From Janthinobacterium sp. J1-1 (lineage in GTDB: Bacteria; Pseudomonadota; Gammaproteobacteria; Burkholderiales; Burkholderiaceae_D), in NCBI RefSeq assembly GCF_030944405.1, contig NZ_CP132339.1, positions 434,001 to 498,000 on the forward strand: 64,000 nt of DNA, written 5' to 3'. Of this stretch, positions 18,660-28,639 are shown piece by piece. The position numbers were made by a program, and so were the translations under genes. Within the stretch, counting starts at the first letter, position 1, and each line of letters opens with the position of its first letter. The notes beneath the pieces were generated by a model. That model was given only the letters and a program-made list of their open reading frames with translations. It was not told the DNA's origin and ran no database searches.

Positions 18660-19901
18660 TTATTTGCGATAGATGCGCTTGCGGGCCGCTTCCATGCGCG
18701 CCAGGATGTCGTTCAGCTTGGACGGATCGCTGATAAAGCGCTGCATGCCCTTCATGCCTTCGTCGGCCATTTCCTTGTTCATGTCGCGGTCATAGAACTG
18801 GGCGATGCCGCCCGGGCTGCTGGTCAGGATGGCCAGCCCCGTCTTGGCGATCGGGTCGTCGGGAAGCGCCGCCTGGTTATTGGCCGGCAGCGAACCGAAG
18901 GTCTGCGCCAGGCGCGCATTGACCTCGGGCGTGCTGACAAAGACCAGGAAGCGGCGCGCGTCGACCTTGTTTTTCGCCCGCGCCGGGATATTGAGCGAGT
19001 CGGTCGAGCCGTCTTCCGCCAGCGCCACTTTCGGGTCGATCACGGGAAAGCGGAAGTAGCCGGTCTGCGCGCGGGTGGCGTCGGGCAGGCCGCCGGAAAT
19101 GAAGGTGCCCATCAACATCATCGCGGCCTTGCCCTGGGTCAGCAGGGGCTGGGCCGAGTCAAGGCTGTACGACAGCGGCGCGTCGATGAAATACTTGTTG
19201 TCGATCAGCGTCTGCCACGCCTCATAGACTTTTTTCACGCGCGCATCGGTGTAGGCGACTTCGCCATTCATCAGCTGCATGTGGAAGGCGTGGCCGTTCA
19301 GGCGCAAATTCAGGTAGTCGAACCAGACGGCCAGGGTCCAGGAGTCGCGCCCGCCGACGCTGATTGGCGCGATGCCGGCCGCCTTGAGTTTCTTGCAGGC
19401 GTCCAGAAATTCGGCCCAGGTGGCCGGCTCGCCCTTGATGCCGACCTTGGCAAACAGGTCCTTGCGGTAGAACACGCCCCAGGAAAAATAATCGGTCGGC
19501 AGCGAGTACTTCTTGCCATTGAAACTGGCCGCGTCGGCCAGCGCCGCATACGATTTGTCCCAGCCATTTTTCTGCCAGTCGGCGCTCAGGTCTTCCAGCA
19601 GGCCGCGCTGCGCGTAATAGCGGATGCGCTCGCCTTCATGCCACTTGATGATGTCGGGCGCTTCGCTGGTCAGCCAGCCCGGCAATTGCACTTTATACGC
19701 TTCCTCTTCGATAAAGGCGGCTTTCACTTTCACGTCCGGGTTGGCCTTTTGAAAGGCGGCGATGGTCTGGTCCCAGAAGGCGCGCTGGTTGGCGCCCTTG
19801 AAGGCCAGGTTGACGGCGATCTCGCCGGCCTGGGCCATGCCGCCCATCAGCAGTGCGGCGCACAAGGCGGACAAGCGCAGCGGGGTAAGCGAAATTTTCA
19901 T
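18660..19901 (-). CDS. extracellular sugar-binding protein (family 1 SBP)
   Basis: 413 residues with a Sec signal peptide (MKISLTPLRLSALCAALL, cleavage after AQA at about 25). There is no lipobox, so it is predicted to be a free periplasmic protein. The mature part follows the MalE-like pattern: AFWDQTIAAFQKANPDVKVK, DIIKWHEGERI, YSLPTDYFSWGVFYRKDLF and a lid segment GKAAMMLMGTF. It captures the oligosaccharide for the CUT1 importer. Its ATG overlaps the stop of the ATPase gene by four bases. A stable hairpin follows the gene. Confidence 0.94.
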   Translation of the reverse strand: MKISLTPLRLSALCAALLMGGMAQAGEIAVNLAFKGANQRAFWDQTIAAFQKANPDVKVKAAFIEEEAYKVQLPGWLTSEAPDIIKWHEGERIRYYAQRGLLEDLSADWQKNGWDKSYAALADAASFNGKKYSLPTDYFSWGVFYRKDLFAKVGIKGEPATWAEFLDACKKLKAAGIAPISVGGRDSWTLAVWFDYLNLRLNGHAFHMQLMNGEVAYTDARVKKVYEAWQTLIDNKYFIDAPLSYSLDSAQPLLTQGKAAMMLMGTFISGGLPDATRAQTGYFRFPVIDPKVALAEDGSTDSLNIPARAKNKVDARRFLVFVSTPEVNARLAQTFGSLPANNQAALPDDPIAKTGLAILTSSPGGIAQFYDRDMNKEMADEGMKGMQRFISDPSKLNDILARMEAARKRIYRK

Positions 19902-21055
19902 ACTGTCTCCTGTTTATAGTTTTTGAGGTGGGGTACGGCCATGCCATCGGCGCCAAACACATGGCAGCAATCGGCATCGATCTGCAGGCTGACGGTGGCA
20001 CCGGCGCGCACCGGCGTGTCGCCCTGCACCTTGGCCAGCAGGGTGTGCCGGCCATCGGCCTGCAAGTGCAGATAACTCTGTTCGCCCAGGCGCTCGGTCA
20101 GGGTGACCTGGCGCGTCAGGCAGTTCGGCGCACCCGCGTTGTCGCAGGGCAGGAAGTGCTCGGGCCGCACGCCCAGGGTCACCGTATCGCCGACGCTCAG
20201 GCCAGCGCCATCGACATGGGCGCGCACCAGCGACGGTGGCGCATCGGGACCGCCGGCCACGCGCAGCAGCACGCCTTGTCCGTCGATATCGGCCACGCTG
20301 GCGGCCAGGAAATTCATGCGCGGCGAGCCGATAAAGCCGGCCACGAACAGGCTGTTGGGGCGGTGGTACAGCTCCAGCGGCGCGCCCACCTGGGCCACGC
20401 TGCCTTGCTGCGCGTCCGCACCGGTGCGCAGCAGCACGATCTTGTCGGCCAGGGTCATCGCTTCGATCTGGTCGTGCGTCACGTAGACGGTGCTCGACTT
20501 GGCGAAGCGCTGGTGCACATGGGCGATCTCGACGCGGGTCTGGCCGCGCAGGGTGGCGTCGAGGTTCGACAGCGGTTCGTCGAACAGGAACACGCCCGGC
20601 TCGCGCACGATGGCGCGGCCGATCGCCACGCGCTGGCGCTGGCCGCCGGACAGGGCGCGCGGCTTGCGGTCCAACAGCGGTTCGAGCTGCAGCACCTTGG
20701 CCGCGTCGGCCACGCGGCGGCGCACTTCGGCCTTGTCGACCTTGGCCAGGGTCAGGCCAAAACCGATGTTTTCGGCCACCGTCATGTGGGGAAACAGGGC
20801 GTAGCTCTGGAACACCATCGCCACGCCACGCTCGGCCGGCGGCACAGCGTTGACGACCTTGCCGCCGATGGAAATGTCGCCGCTGCTGGGGTCTTCCAGG
20901 CCGGCAATGATGCGCAGCAAGGTCGACTTGCCGCAGCCCGAAGGGCCCAGAAAAACACAGAATTCATGTTCGCCGATCTCGAGATCGACGTTGCGCAGTA
21001 CCGGTGCATGCGCACCGTATGCCTTGGAAATGCCCCGCAGGGTAATCGCTGCCAC
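19898..21055 (-). CDS. sugar ABC transporter ATP-binding protein, MalK/UgpC type
   Basis: 385 residues from a GTG at 21055 with GAGGAG eight bases upstream. Walker A is GPSGCGKST (about 38), signature LSGGQRQRVAIGR, Walker B FLFDEPLSNLD, H-loop VYVTHDQIEAM. The C-terminal 120 residues form the OB/TOBE regulatory domain of CUT1 ATPases. It energises the two permeases encoded downstream. It is the first gene of the operon, and an 18-bp palindrome lies 16 bp before its start. Confidence 0.95.
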   Translation of the reverse strand: MAAITLRGISKAYGAHAPVLRNVDLEIGEHEFCVFLGPSGCGKSTLLRIIAGLEDPSSGDISIGGKVVNAVPPAERGVAMVFQSYALFPHMTVAENIGFGLTLAKVDKAEVRRRVADAAKVLQLEPLLDRKPRALSGGQRQRVAIGRAIVREPGVFLFDEPLSNLDATLRGQTRVEIAHVHQRFAKSSTVYVTHDQIEAMTLADKIVLLRTGADAQQGSVAQVGAPLELYHRPNSLFVAGFIGSPRMNFLAASVADIDGQGVLLRVAGGPDAPPSLVRAHVDGAGLSVGDTVTLGVRPEHFLPCDNAGAPNCLTRQVTLTERLGEQSYLHLQADGRHTLLAKVQGDTPVRAGATVSLQIDADCCHVFGADGMAVPHLKNYKQETV

Positions 21056-21070
21056 TGTGTCTCCTCAGAT

Positions 21071-21088
21071 TGATTTAACGTTAAATCA
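21071..21088. promoter_or_regulatory. perfect 18-bp palindrome, LacI-family operator
   Basis: TGATTTAAC/GTTAAATCA is perfectly symmetrical with a central CG, as in LacI/GalR-family operators. It lies in the intergenic region between the operon and the divergent LacI-type gene, immediately 5' of the ATPase start. This placement suits repression of the galactoside operon. Confidence 0.85.
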
Positions 21089-21242
21089 AATTCACTCGAA
21101 AAACGGCCCGAAGGCCGACACGAAACGGTGAATAGTTATTTTTGTGCCTGAACATTAACACCGTGCGGTACCATTGGCAACAAATTTATTGTCGTGTGCA
21201 ACAACGCCGGCGGCACCATGCCGCGGCCAGATAAGGATGGAT

Positions 21243-22280
21243 ATGAGCAAGCGCCGGGGCCAGATGTTGACCATCAAGGATGTCGCCGAACTGGCTGGCG
21301 TGACGCCGATGACGGTGTCGAATGTGTTGCGCGGCAAGGGGAGAGTCGGCGAAAAAACGCGCGAAAAAGTCATGCAGGTGGTCGACGCCAACGGCTACCG
21401 GCCCAACCTGACGGCGCGCGCGCTGGTCGAGCGGCGCGCGCCCACCCTGGCGCTGTTGTTGGGTTGCATCACCAATCCGTTTTATCCGGAATTTACCTTG
21501 CAGGCCACGCATGCGGCGCGCCGCCACGGCCGCTATCTGCTGGTCTGCAATACCGATTACGAAGAAGACGGCGGCGCGCGTTTCCTCGGCGAAGTGGCCG
21601 GTTCGCTGTCGGACGGCATCCTGGTGGCCAACAATGGCGACCTGCGCATCGACGAGCTGCTGGCGATCCAGGCCGGCGGTACGCCGGTGGTGGTGGCCGT
21701 GTGGGAGTTTCCCGATGCACCGCCGCCGATCCCGTGCGTGGCCTTCGATTCGCGCATGGCCGGGCGCATCGCCACCGAACATCTGCTGGCGCTTGGGCAC
21801 CGCCGCATCGGTGCCATTATCGCCAGCGAAAAGGGCGGCATCCACAATGGCCGCTACGACGGCTACCGCGAAGCGTTGCAGCAGGCGCAGCTGCGCCCGG
21901 TGCAGGCGAATGTGCGCTTTTGCAGCGACGCCTACCAGAGCGGCTACGATGCGGCGCTGGCGCTGCTGGGGCAGCGGCCCAACTTGAGCGCGCTGTTCGT
22001 GTCGAACGACCTGCCGGCGCTGGGGGTCTTGAACGCGGTGGCGGCGCTGGGACTGCGCGTGCCGGAAGATATTTCGGTGGTCAGCATCACCGATATCGAG
22101 CTGGCCAGCCAGACCCGCCCGGCGCTGACCACGGTGGCGATTCCATCGGCCGAAATGGCCGAGCAGGGCATCGATCTGCTGCTGAAACTGATCGAGCAGG
22201 CGCCCGACGCGCCACAGGTGATCCGCAGCCGCGATCCGGTGCTGGTCACGCGCGCGTCGACGGCGCCACCGCGCGCATGA
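21243..22280 (+). CDS. LacI-family transcriptional regulator
   Basis: 345 residues from ATG 21243, with AAGG six bases upstream. An ATG at 21237 and one at 21174 are alternatives. The helix-turn-helix reads TIKDVAELAGVTPMTVSNVLRGKGRV with hinge YRPNLTARAL. The periplasmic-binding-like effector domain follows (LALLLGCITNPFYPEF, ALFVSNDLPALGVLNA). It is divergent from the galactoside operon, with the palindromic operator between them, so it is predicted to repress that operon until a galactoside or galactose binds. Confidence 0.93.
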   Translation: MSKRRGQMLTIKDVAELAGVTPMTVSNVLRGKGRVGEKTREKVMQVVDANGYRPNLTARALVERRAPTLALLLGCITNPFYPEFTLQATHAARRHGRYLLVCNTDYEEDGGARFLGEVAGSLSDGILVANNGDLRIDELLAIQAGGTPVVVAVWEFPDAPPPIPCVAFDSRMAGRIATEHLLALGHRRIGAIIASEKGGIHNGRYDGYREALQQAQLRPVQANVRFCSDAYQSGYDAALALLGQRPNLSALFVSNDLPALGVLNAVAALGLRVPEDISVVSITDIELASQTRPALTTVAIPSAEMAEQGIDLLLKLIEQAPDAPQVIRSRDPVLVTRASTAPPRA

Positions 22281-22301
22281 TGTCGACTGTTGAAAATTGC
22301 G

Positions 22302-22331
22302 CTTTCGTCGCCCATCCATGCCTTTCGTCGC
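22302..22331 (+). promoter_or_regulatory. two direct CTTTCGTCGC repeats, LytTR/AlgR-like boxes
   Basis: CTTTCGTCGC occurs at 22302 and 22322, exactly 20 bp apart on the same strand, and CATAAT (possible -10) follows at 22331. The repeat resembles the AlgR site CCGTTCGTC. It is 68 bp before the kinase of a LytTR system, so autoregulation is likely. Confidence 0.55.
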
Positions 22332-22398
22332 ATAATGGGCACCGCGGCTGGCCCTGATTGCTAATCTGGGCTCACTTCAACGCCTCCAGGACACCATC

Positions 22399-23655
22399 AT
22401 GACCAGCTTCTTCTTTATCTTCCGCCTTGCGCTGGCCAGTCTCGCCGCTTATGCGCTGATCGCCTCGATCGTGCTCAACGGCCTGCTGCCGCATGGTGCC
22501 CATTTTGAAGGTTTTGTGGTCGCCACCGCCAGCCTGCTGGGCGCCTTTGCCGCCCTCAATGCGTTTTCGCATGTGCGCCGCGTGCGCCTGATCGCCGGCC
22601 AGGTCAATGGCGCCACCCTGTCCTGCCGCCAGCGGCGCCAGATCGAAGTGCCGTTCGAGGCCGGCGAAACATTCGACCTGATCGACGCGGCCATCCGCGA
22701 ACTGCCGGGCAGCGAGATGCAGGAAAGCGCGCGTGACAGCCTGCAGGTGCAGGCCCGCGTGCGCCGTCCGGCACCCTATACCAATGCGGGTTCGCCGCGC
22801 TGGCATCTGCTCAATTTTCTTGAACCGCGCCCGAACCAGATCCTGGCCACCGTCACGCCGAATGGCGAAGCGGGCAGCGTGACCCTGATCTGCGAGCCGG
22901 CGCGCACCGCCTGGACCGACTGGTTCCTGGTCGACCAAGGCACCAACCTGGAAAACGCGGAAGCGGTGACGCGGGCGATCACGCGCCGGGTGGCGCAGCG
23001 CCGCCGCGGCGAGCAGGCCGAGGCGCGCCAGACGGTGACGGAAAAGGAACTGACGGTGGCCAAGCTGAGCCTGCTGCACGCCCAGGTCGAGCCGCACTTC
23101 CTGTACAACACCCTGGCCAGCGCCCAGCTGCTGACGCGCTCCGATCCCGCGCGCGCCGACGAGATGCTGGGCAATCTGATCGAATACCTGCGCCACTCCC
23201 TGCCGCGCACCGAAAACGCCATGTCGACCATCGGCATCGAGCTGGATAGGGCCCGCGCCTATCTCGACATTTTGAAAATCCGCATGGGCAGCCGGCTCAA
23301 TCTGCAGATCGAAGTGCCGCAGTATTTGAAGCAGGTGGAACTGCCGCCGATGATGCTGCAGACCCTGGTGGAAAACGCCATCAAGCACGGGCTGGAGCCG
23401 AAAAGCGGCGGCGGCACCGTGTGGATACTGGCGCGCGCCGGCGAGGGCACGGTGGCCATCACGGTGGCCGACGACGGCCAGGGTTTCAGCGACCATGGCG
23501 GCGGCACCGGCATCGGCCTGCGCAATGTGCGCGAACGGCTGCGCCTGACCTACGGCGACGCGGCGCTGTTCAGCATCGTGTCGAATTTCCCCGGTGGCGT
23601 GGCCGCCACCATCACAGTGCCGGACAGCACGGCCAGGGGAGCGGCATATGGCTAG
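22399..23655 (+). CDS. LytS/AlgZ-type sensor histidine kinase
   Basis: 418 residues. Two N-terminal TM helices lie at about 5-27 and 38-58. A cytosolic region of unknown fold follows (about 60-215). The His_kinase domain has the phospho-accepting QVEPHFLYNTLA (His about 233), then the ATPase domain with N-box LVENAIKHGLEP and G-box ADDGQGF and GTGIGLRNVRERL. It belongs to the HPK8/LytS group that pairs with LytTR regulators. Its stop overlaps the start of the regulator gene by eight bases. Confidence 0.92.
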   Translation: MTSFFFIFRLALASLAAYALIASIVLNGLLPHGAHFEGFVVATASLLGAFAALNAFSHVRRVRLIAGQVNGATLSCRQRRQIEVPFEAGETFDLIDAAIRELPGSEMQESARDSLQVQARVRRPAPYTNAGSPRWHLLNFLEPRPNQILATVTPNGEAGSVTLICEPARTAWTDWFLVDQGTNLENAEAVTRAITRRVAQRRRGEQAEARQTVTEKELTVAKLSLLHAQVEPHFLYNTLASAQLLTRSDPARADEMLGNLIEYLRHSLPRTENAMSTIGIELDRARAYLDILKIRMGSRLNLQIEVPQYLKQVELPPMMLQTLVENAIKHGLEPKSGGGTVWILARAGEGTVAITVADDGQGFSDHGGGTGIGLRNVRERLRLTYGDAALFSIVSNFPGGVAATITVPDSTARGAAYG

Positions 23656-24439
23656 GTCTTTCACTTGTGTCGTCGCAGAAGACGAAACCCTGCTGCGTGA
23701 AGCGCTGCTGACCTTGCTGTCCGAAGTGTGGCCCGAGCTGCGCGTGGTGGCCGCCTGCGACGATGGCGGCGCGGCCTTGGAGGCGATCGCCACCTTCCAG
23801 CCCGACGTGGCCCTGCTCGATATCCGCATGCCGGGCTTGAATGGCCTGGAAGTGGCGGCCGGCGCGTTTGAGGCCAGCCCGGCCACCCAGGTGGTGTTCA
23901 TCACGGCCTACGACCAGTACGCGATCGCCGCCTTCGACAAGGGCGCCGTCGATTACCTGTTGAAACCGGTGGCGCGGCCGCGCTTGCAGGCCTGCCGCGA
24001 ACGCATCGAGGCGCGCGCGGCCAAGGGAACCATGTCCGGAACTGCGCCCGATGCGGCCCTGGCGGCATTGTTGCAGCAATTGACGGGCGCCTTGCCGTCG
24101 GTGGCCAAGGCGCCGCCGCTGGTGTGGCTGACGGCCAGCAGCGGCAAGGACACCAAGCTGATCATGGTCGACGATATCGCCTATTTTCAGTCCGACACCA
24201 AGTACACGGCGGTGATGACGGCGGACGGCGAATCCCTGCTGAGGAAACCGATACGCGAACTGCTCGACTCGCTCGACCCGGCCGTCTTCAAGCAGATCCA
24301 CCGCTCGACCATCGTCAACATGAAGGCGGTGGCGTCGGTATCGCGCGACGAGATGGGGCGCGGCCTGCTGCGCCTGAAAACGCGGCCGGAAACGCTGACG
24401 GTGAGCCAGCCGTTTATGGCGCTGTTCCGGAATATGTGA
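23648..24439 (+). CDS. LytTR-family response regulator
   Basis: 263 residues. The receiver domain has the acidic pair AEDE (about 10), phospho-acceptor D58 in LLDIRMPG, Thr in FITAYDQYA and Lys in LLKPVARPR. A linker leads to the LytTR DNA-binding domain (about 165-260) with IAYFQSDTKYTAVMT, FKQIHRSTIVNM and the final SQPFMALFRNM. It is the partner of the overlapping kinase. CTTTCGTCGC repeats upstream of the pair are candidate binding sites. Targets elsewhere are unknown. Confidence 0.93.
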   Translation: MARSFTCVVAEDETLLREALLTLLSEVWPELRVVAACDDGGAALEAIATFQPDVALLDIRMPGLNGLEVAAGAFEASPATQVVFITAYDQYAIAAFDKGAVDYLLKPVARPRLQACRERIEARAAKGTMSGTAPDAALAALLQQLTGALPSVAKAPPLVWLTASSGKDTKLIMVDDIAYFQSDTKYTAVMTADGESLLRKPIRELLDSLDPAVFKQIHRSTIVNMKAVASVSRDEMGRGLLRLKTRPETLTVSQPFMALFRNM

Positions 24440-24456
24440 ATGGTGCTGACACAGTT

Positions 24457-24490
24457 GTCGGATTACGGCCTGCGGCCTAATCCGACCTAC
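24457..24490. repeat. REP-like palindrome, left half of an interrupted REP pair
   Basis: GTCGGATTA-CGGCCTGCGGCC-TAATCCGACCTAC forms a stem-loop with a GTAGGTCGG-type foot. Its partner unit starts at GTAG (24499) and continues at 25716 after the IS110 element. The same paired organisation is intact at 30039-30113 and 55246-55340. Confidence 0.85.
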
Positions 24491-24517
24491 CGTGCGGCGT
24501 AGATACTGTTATCCCCG

Positions 24518-25700
<1,183 letters not shown>

Positions 25701-25715
25701 GAGGAATAATACAAG

Positions 25716-25745
25716 GTCGGGTTAGCGCGCAGCGCGCAACCCGAC
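25716..25745. repeat. REP-like palindrome, right half of the interrupted pair
   Basis: GTCGGGTTAGCGCGC-AGCGCGCAACCCGAC, followed by ACACCACC as in the unit at 30084-30113 (GACACCACCA). Its normal GTAG foot is 1.2 kb away at 24499, on the other side of the IS110 element. Confidence 0.85.
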
Positions 25746-25758
25746 ACACCACCGCAAT

Positions 25759-26802
25759 CTATTCCGCCGTCTCGAACCCTTCCAGCACATTGACCACATT
25801 GATGCCCAGCTCCTTGACCGCATAGCCCCCTTCGAGGATAAACGCGGTCGGCAGGTTCAGATAAGCCAGCCGTTCGCCCAGGCGCAGGTAATCGCCGCTT
25901 TGCAGGGCGAAATGCGACAGCGGGTCGCCGACATAGGTGTCCACGCCCAGCGACACCACCAGCGCGTCGGGCGCGTACATATTGATGCGCAGGCAGGCCG
26001 TCTCCAGCGTGGTGAACCACTGCGTGGTGGGGCAGCCGGCCGGCAGCGGCAGGTTGACGTTGTAGCCCAGGCCGGCATCAATCCCGGTCTCGTCGGCATG
26101 GCCCAGGTAGAACGGATATTCCTGGCGCGGGTCGGCGTGCATGGAGACGAACAGCACGTCGTTGCGCGCATAGAAAATGCTTTGGGTGCCGTTGCCGTGG
26201 TGGTAATCGAGGTCGAGGATGGCGACCCGGCGCGCGCCGTCGTCGAGCAGGTGCTGGGCCGCCAGCGCGGCGTTATTGAGAAAGCAGTAGCCGCCGAAAA
26301 AATCGGCGCCCGCATGGTGGCCCGGCGGGCGCGTCAGGGCAAACGTCGCCCGTTCGCCGAGGCGCAGCGCGTGGGCCGCGTTCACGGCGCAGTCGGCGCC
26401 CGTCTTGGCGGCGGTCCAGGTGCCGCTTGTGAGCGGCGTGCCGTTGTCCATCGAATACAGGCCCAGCTTGGCCGTGAAATTGTCGGGCTCGATATCGCTG
26501 CGCAAGGTGCGCACCGGCCAGACCGACGGCACGGCGTCGCGGTTGGCGTTGTCGGGGTCGAGCGCCAGCCAGTCGTGCCAGGCGTGGCGCAAGAAATGCA
26601 GGTAGCGCGGCGTGTGGATGCGTTCCAGGGAAGTCAGCGGCACGCCGTGCGGCGTGACGATGCGGCCCAGGTTGCGCCGGCCCAGTTCGGCCACCACCAT
26701 GTCGGCCCGTTCCGGGGTCTCGAAGCAGGGCACGATTTCACCGCGAAACATCTCGAAGCGGCCCCGATGCTGGCTGTGCAATTCATTATAGAAGGTCAGC
26801 AT
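25759..26802 (-). CDS. histone deacetylase-family amidohydrolase (acetylpolyamine deacetylase-like)
   Basis: 347 residues of the zinc-dependent arginase/deacetylase fold. ALTRPPGHHAG carries the tandem catalytic His (about 160-162), and GGYCFLNNAALAA follows. Zinc ligands are in ILDLDYHHGNGT (Asp and His) and later VVSLGVDTYVGDPLSHF (Asp). GGYAV ends the active-site set, although the usual catalytic Tyr context is the Gly-Gly-Tyr here. Bacterial members deacetylate acetylated polyamines or acetoin-related proteins. Start MLTFYNELHSQHRG resembles acetylpolyamine aminohydrolases. It is 26 bp downstream of gshA. Confidence 0.88.
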   Translation of the reverse strand: MLTFYNELHSQHRGRFEMFRGEIVPCFETPERADMVVAELGRRNLGRIVTPHGVPLTSLERIHTPRYLHFLRHAWHDWLALDPDNANRDAVPSVWPVRTLRSDIEPDNFTAKLGLYSMDNGTPLTSGTWTAAKTGADCAVNAAHALRLGERATFALTRPPGHHAGADFFGGYCFLNNAALAAQHLLDDGARRVAILDLDYHHGNGTQSIFYARNDVLFVSMHADPRQEYPFYLGHADETGIDAGLGYNVNLPLPAGCPTTQWFTTLETACLRINMYAPDALVVSLGVDTYVGDPLSHFALQSGDYLRLGERLAYLNLPTAFILEGGYAVKELGINVVNVLEGFETAE

Positions 26803-26828
26803 CGGGCGCTTTGCAGGAGGTTAGAGAG

Positions 26829-28421
26829 TCAGGAGTGCGCACACAGGGTGCTGGCGCGGTAGGAAGCGACATAGTCGTCAAAGCTGCCTTGCGGCGCCGC
26901 TTCCATGGCGCGCTGTTCGGCCAGCGAATCAAACGCCAGCTGGTCGAAGTAGGCGCTCTGTTCGGCCGTTGGCGGCTGCTCGCGGAAAAACGCCGCATGG
27001 CGCTCGCTTTGCCGCAGGCCGAAGGCGGCAAACGAGCCGCCGTTGGCGCGCAGTTCGCGCAGCACGCGCGCCGACGGCGTGGCGTCCGGGTCCAGCAGTT
27101 TGGCCGCTTGCGCCGCCAGGCTGTCGGCGTGTTCGGTGCCGCCATGGCGCGCGTCCAGCAAGGCCGCCACCGGCGCGATGCGCGCCAGCAGTTCCTGGCC
27201 CCAGGCTTGCAGGCCGATCTCTTTGCCGTCGCGGCGCAGGGTGAGACCCGGCTTGCGGCCTTCCTTGACGGTGCGCGCAAAGTTGGCCGTGTAGCAGGCG
27301 CTCTGTTCGCTTGAGATCGGCGCGCTCTCGTCGAGGGCGCAGAACAGCAAGAAGGCGTCGAGGAAGCGGCCCGTCGGCAGGCTGATGCCGACCGGCTCGA
27401 ACGGGTCGACATCCATGCAGCGCACTTCGATATATTGCACGCCGCGCAGGCACAGCGCCTGGATCGGCCGCTCGCCGGTGCGGATCACGCGCTTGGGGCG
27501 GATGGTCGAATAGTATTCGTTCTCGATCTGCAGCACGTTGGTCGACAGCTGTATCCATTCGCCGTCTTTTTTGGTGCCCAGTTCAGCATACGGCGCATAC
27601 GGGTCGTTGACGGCGTGCGTCAGCGCGTTGACGTAATCGTCGAGGCTGTTTTCGTGCGGACGCAGGCCCGACTGGGCGTCGTTCTGGTAGCCCAGGTCGC
27701 TCATGCGCAGGCTGGTCGCATACGGCAAATACAGGGTGTCATCGGACAGGGTGTCGAGCTTGTGCGGGCGGCCGCGCAAGAAGCCGGACGCCAGCGCCGG
27801 CGAGGCACCGAACAGATACATCAACAGCCAGCTGTAGCGGCGGAAATTGCGGATCGTCGCCAGATAGCTTTCCGATTGCACGTCTTTTACCGTGGCCGCA
27901 GTGGTGGTGCTGGTGCCGGCATCGGCCGCCAGCAACTGCCACAGGCCTTCGTCCAGCGAGTAGTTGTAATGGATGCCGGCGATGCATTGCATGGCCTTGC
28001 CATAGCGCAGCGCCAGGCCGCGCCGGTACACATGCTTGAGCATGCCCATGTTCGAGGTGCCGTAGTTGGCGATCGCTATATGGTCTTCATCGGGCAGCTG
28101 GCCCGGCATCGACTGGCTCCACAGCAGTTCGTCGCCCAGGCGGCTGTAGGCATGGCGGTGCACGGTGTCGAGTTTATCGAGCGTGACGGCGATGTCGGCT
28201 TCGGCCGGGGTGATGAATTCGAGCAGCGCTTCGGCGTAGTCGGTGGTGATTTCAGGGTGGGTCAGCGCCGAACCCAGGGCGGCAGGATGGGGCGTGGAAG
28301 CCAGATGGCCGGCGTGATCGACGCGCAGGGTTTCACGCTCGATGCCGCGCAATCCGCCCAGCAGCGCGCGGTTGGCATCTTCGGTCAGCAATGCCAGGCG
28401 GCGAGTCAACAGGTTGGGCAA
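26829..28421 (-). CDS. gshA: glutamate-cysteine ligase
   Basis: First step of glutathione synthesis, ATP-dependent joining of Glu and Cys in the cytosol. From a TTG at 28421 ([12 protein letters not shown]) the product is 530 residues, close to E. coli GshA (518). AAAGGAAG lies six bases before this TTG. The frame is open to 28505 but without a start signal. Typical class-1 blocks are [43 protein letters not shown] and [16 protein letters not shown]. It is probably co-transcribed with the deacetylase-family gene behind it. Confidence 0.95.
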   Translation of the reverse strand: MPNLLTRRLALLTEDANRALLGGLRGIERETLRVDHAGHLASTPHPAALGSALTHPEITTDYAEALLEFITPAEADIAVTLDKLDTVHRHAYSRLGDELLWSQSMPGQLPDEDHIAIANYGTSNMGMLKHVYRRGLALRYGKAMQCIAGIHYNYSLDEGLWQLLAADAGTSTTTAATVKDVQSESYLATIRNFRRYSWLLMYLFGASPALASGFLRGRPHKLDTLSDDTLYLPYATSLRMSDLGYQNDAQSGLRPHENSLDDYVNALTHAVNDPYAPYAELGTKKDGEWIQLSTNVLQIENEYYSTIRPKRVIRTGERPIQALCLRGVQYIEVRCMDVDPFEPVGISLPTGRFLDAFLLFCALDESAPISSEQSACYTANFARTVKEGRKPGLTLRRDGKEIGLQAWGQELLARIAPVAALLDARHGGTEHADSLAAQAAKLLDPDATPSARVLRELRANGGSFAAFGLRQSERHAAFFREQPPTAEQSAYFDQLAFDSLAEQRAMEAAPQGSFDDYVASYRASTLCAHS

Positions 28422-28639
28422 TTTGAGCTTCCTTTCTTGTACAGCAAATAAAAATGTGGTGCTGAGATTAACCGAAAATGCGCAACTGCGTCGGCGGCCT
28501 CCCAAAAAGCGCCGCGCCGCCCGCCTGCGCCCGGGGGACAGGGCACAGGCGGCGCTCAGGAATCGCTTGATATTTTAGCAAACTGGACGCTCAACGGCGC
28601 GTTGCGCGGTCAAGCGGGTGAGAAGGTGTGGAAAATATG

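Noticed and set aside
21104..21117. Small hairpin CGGCC-CGAA-GGCCG before the galactoside operon as an attenuator
   Set aside because: Only five base pairs with a short T-run. Possible but too weak to claim.
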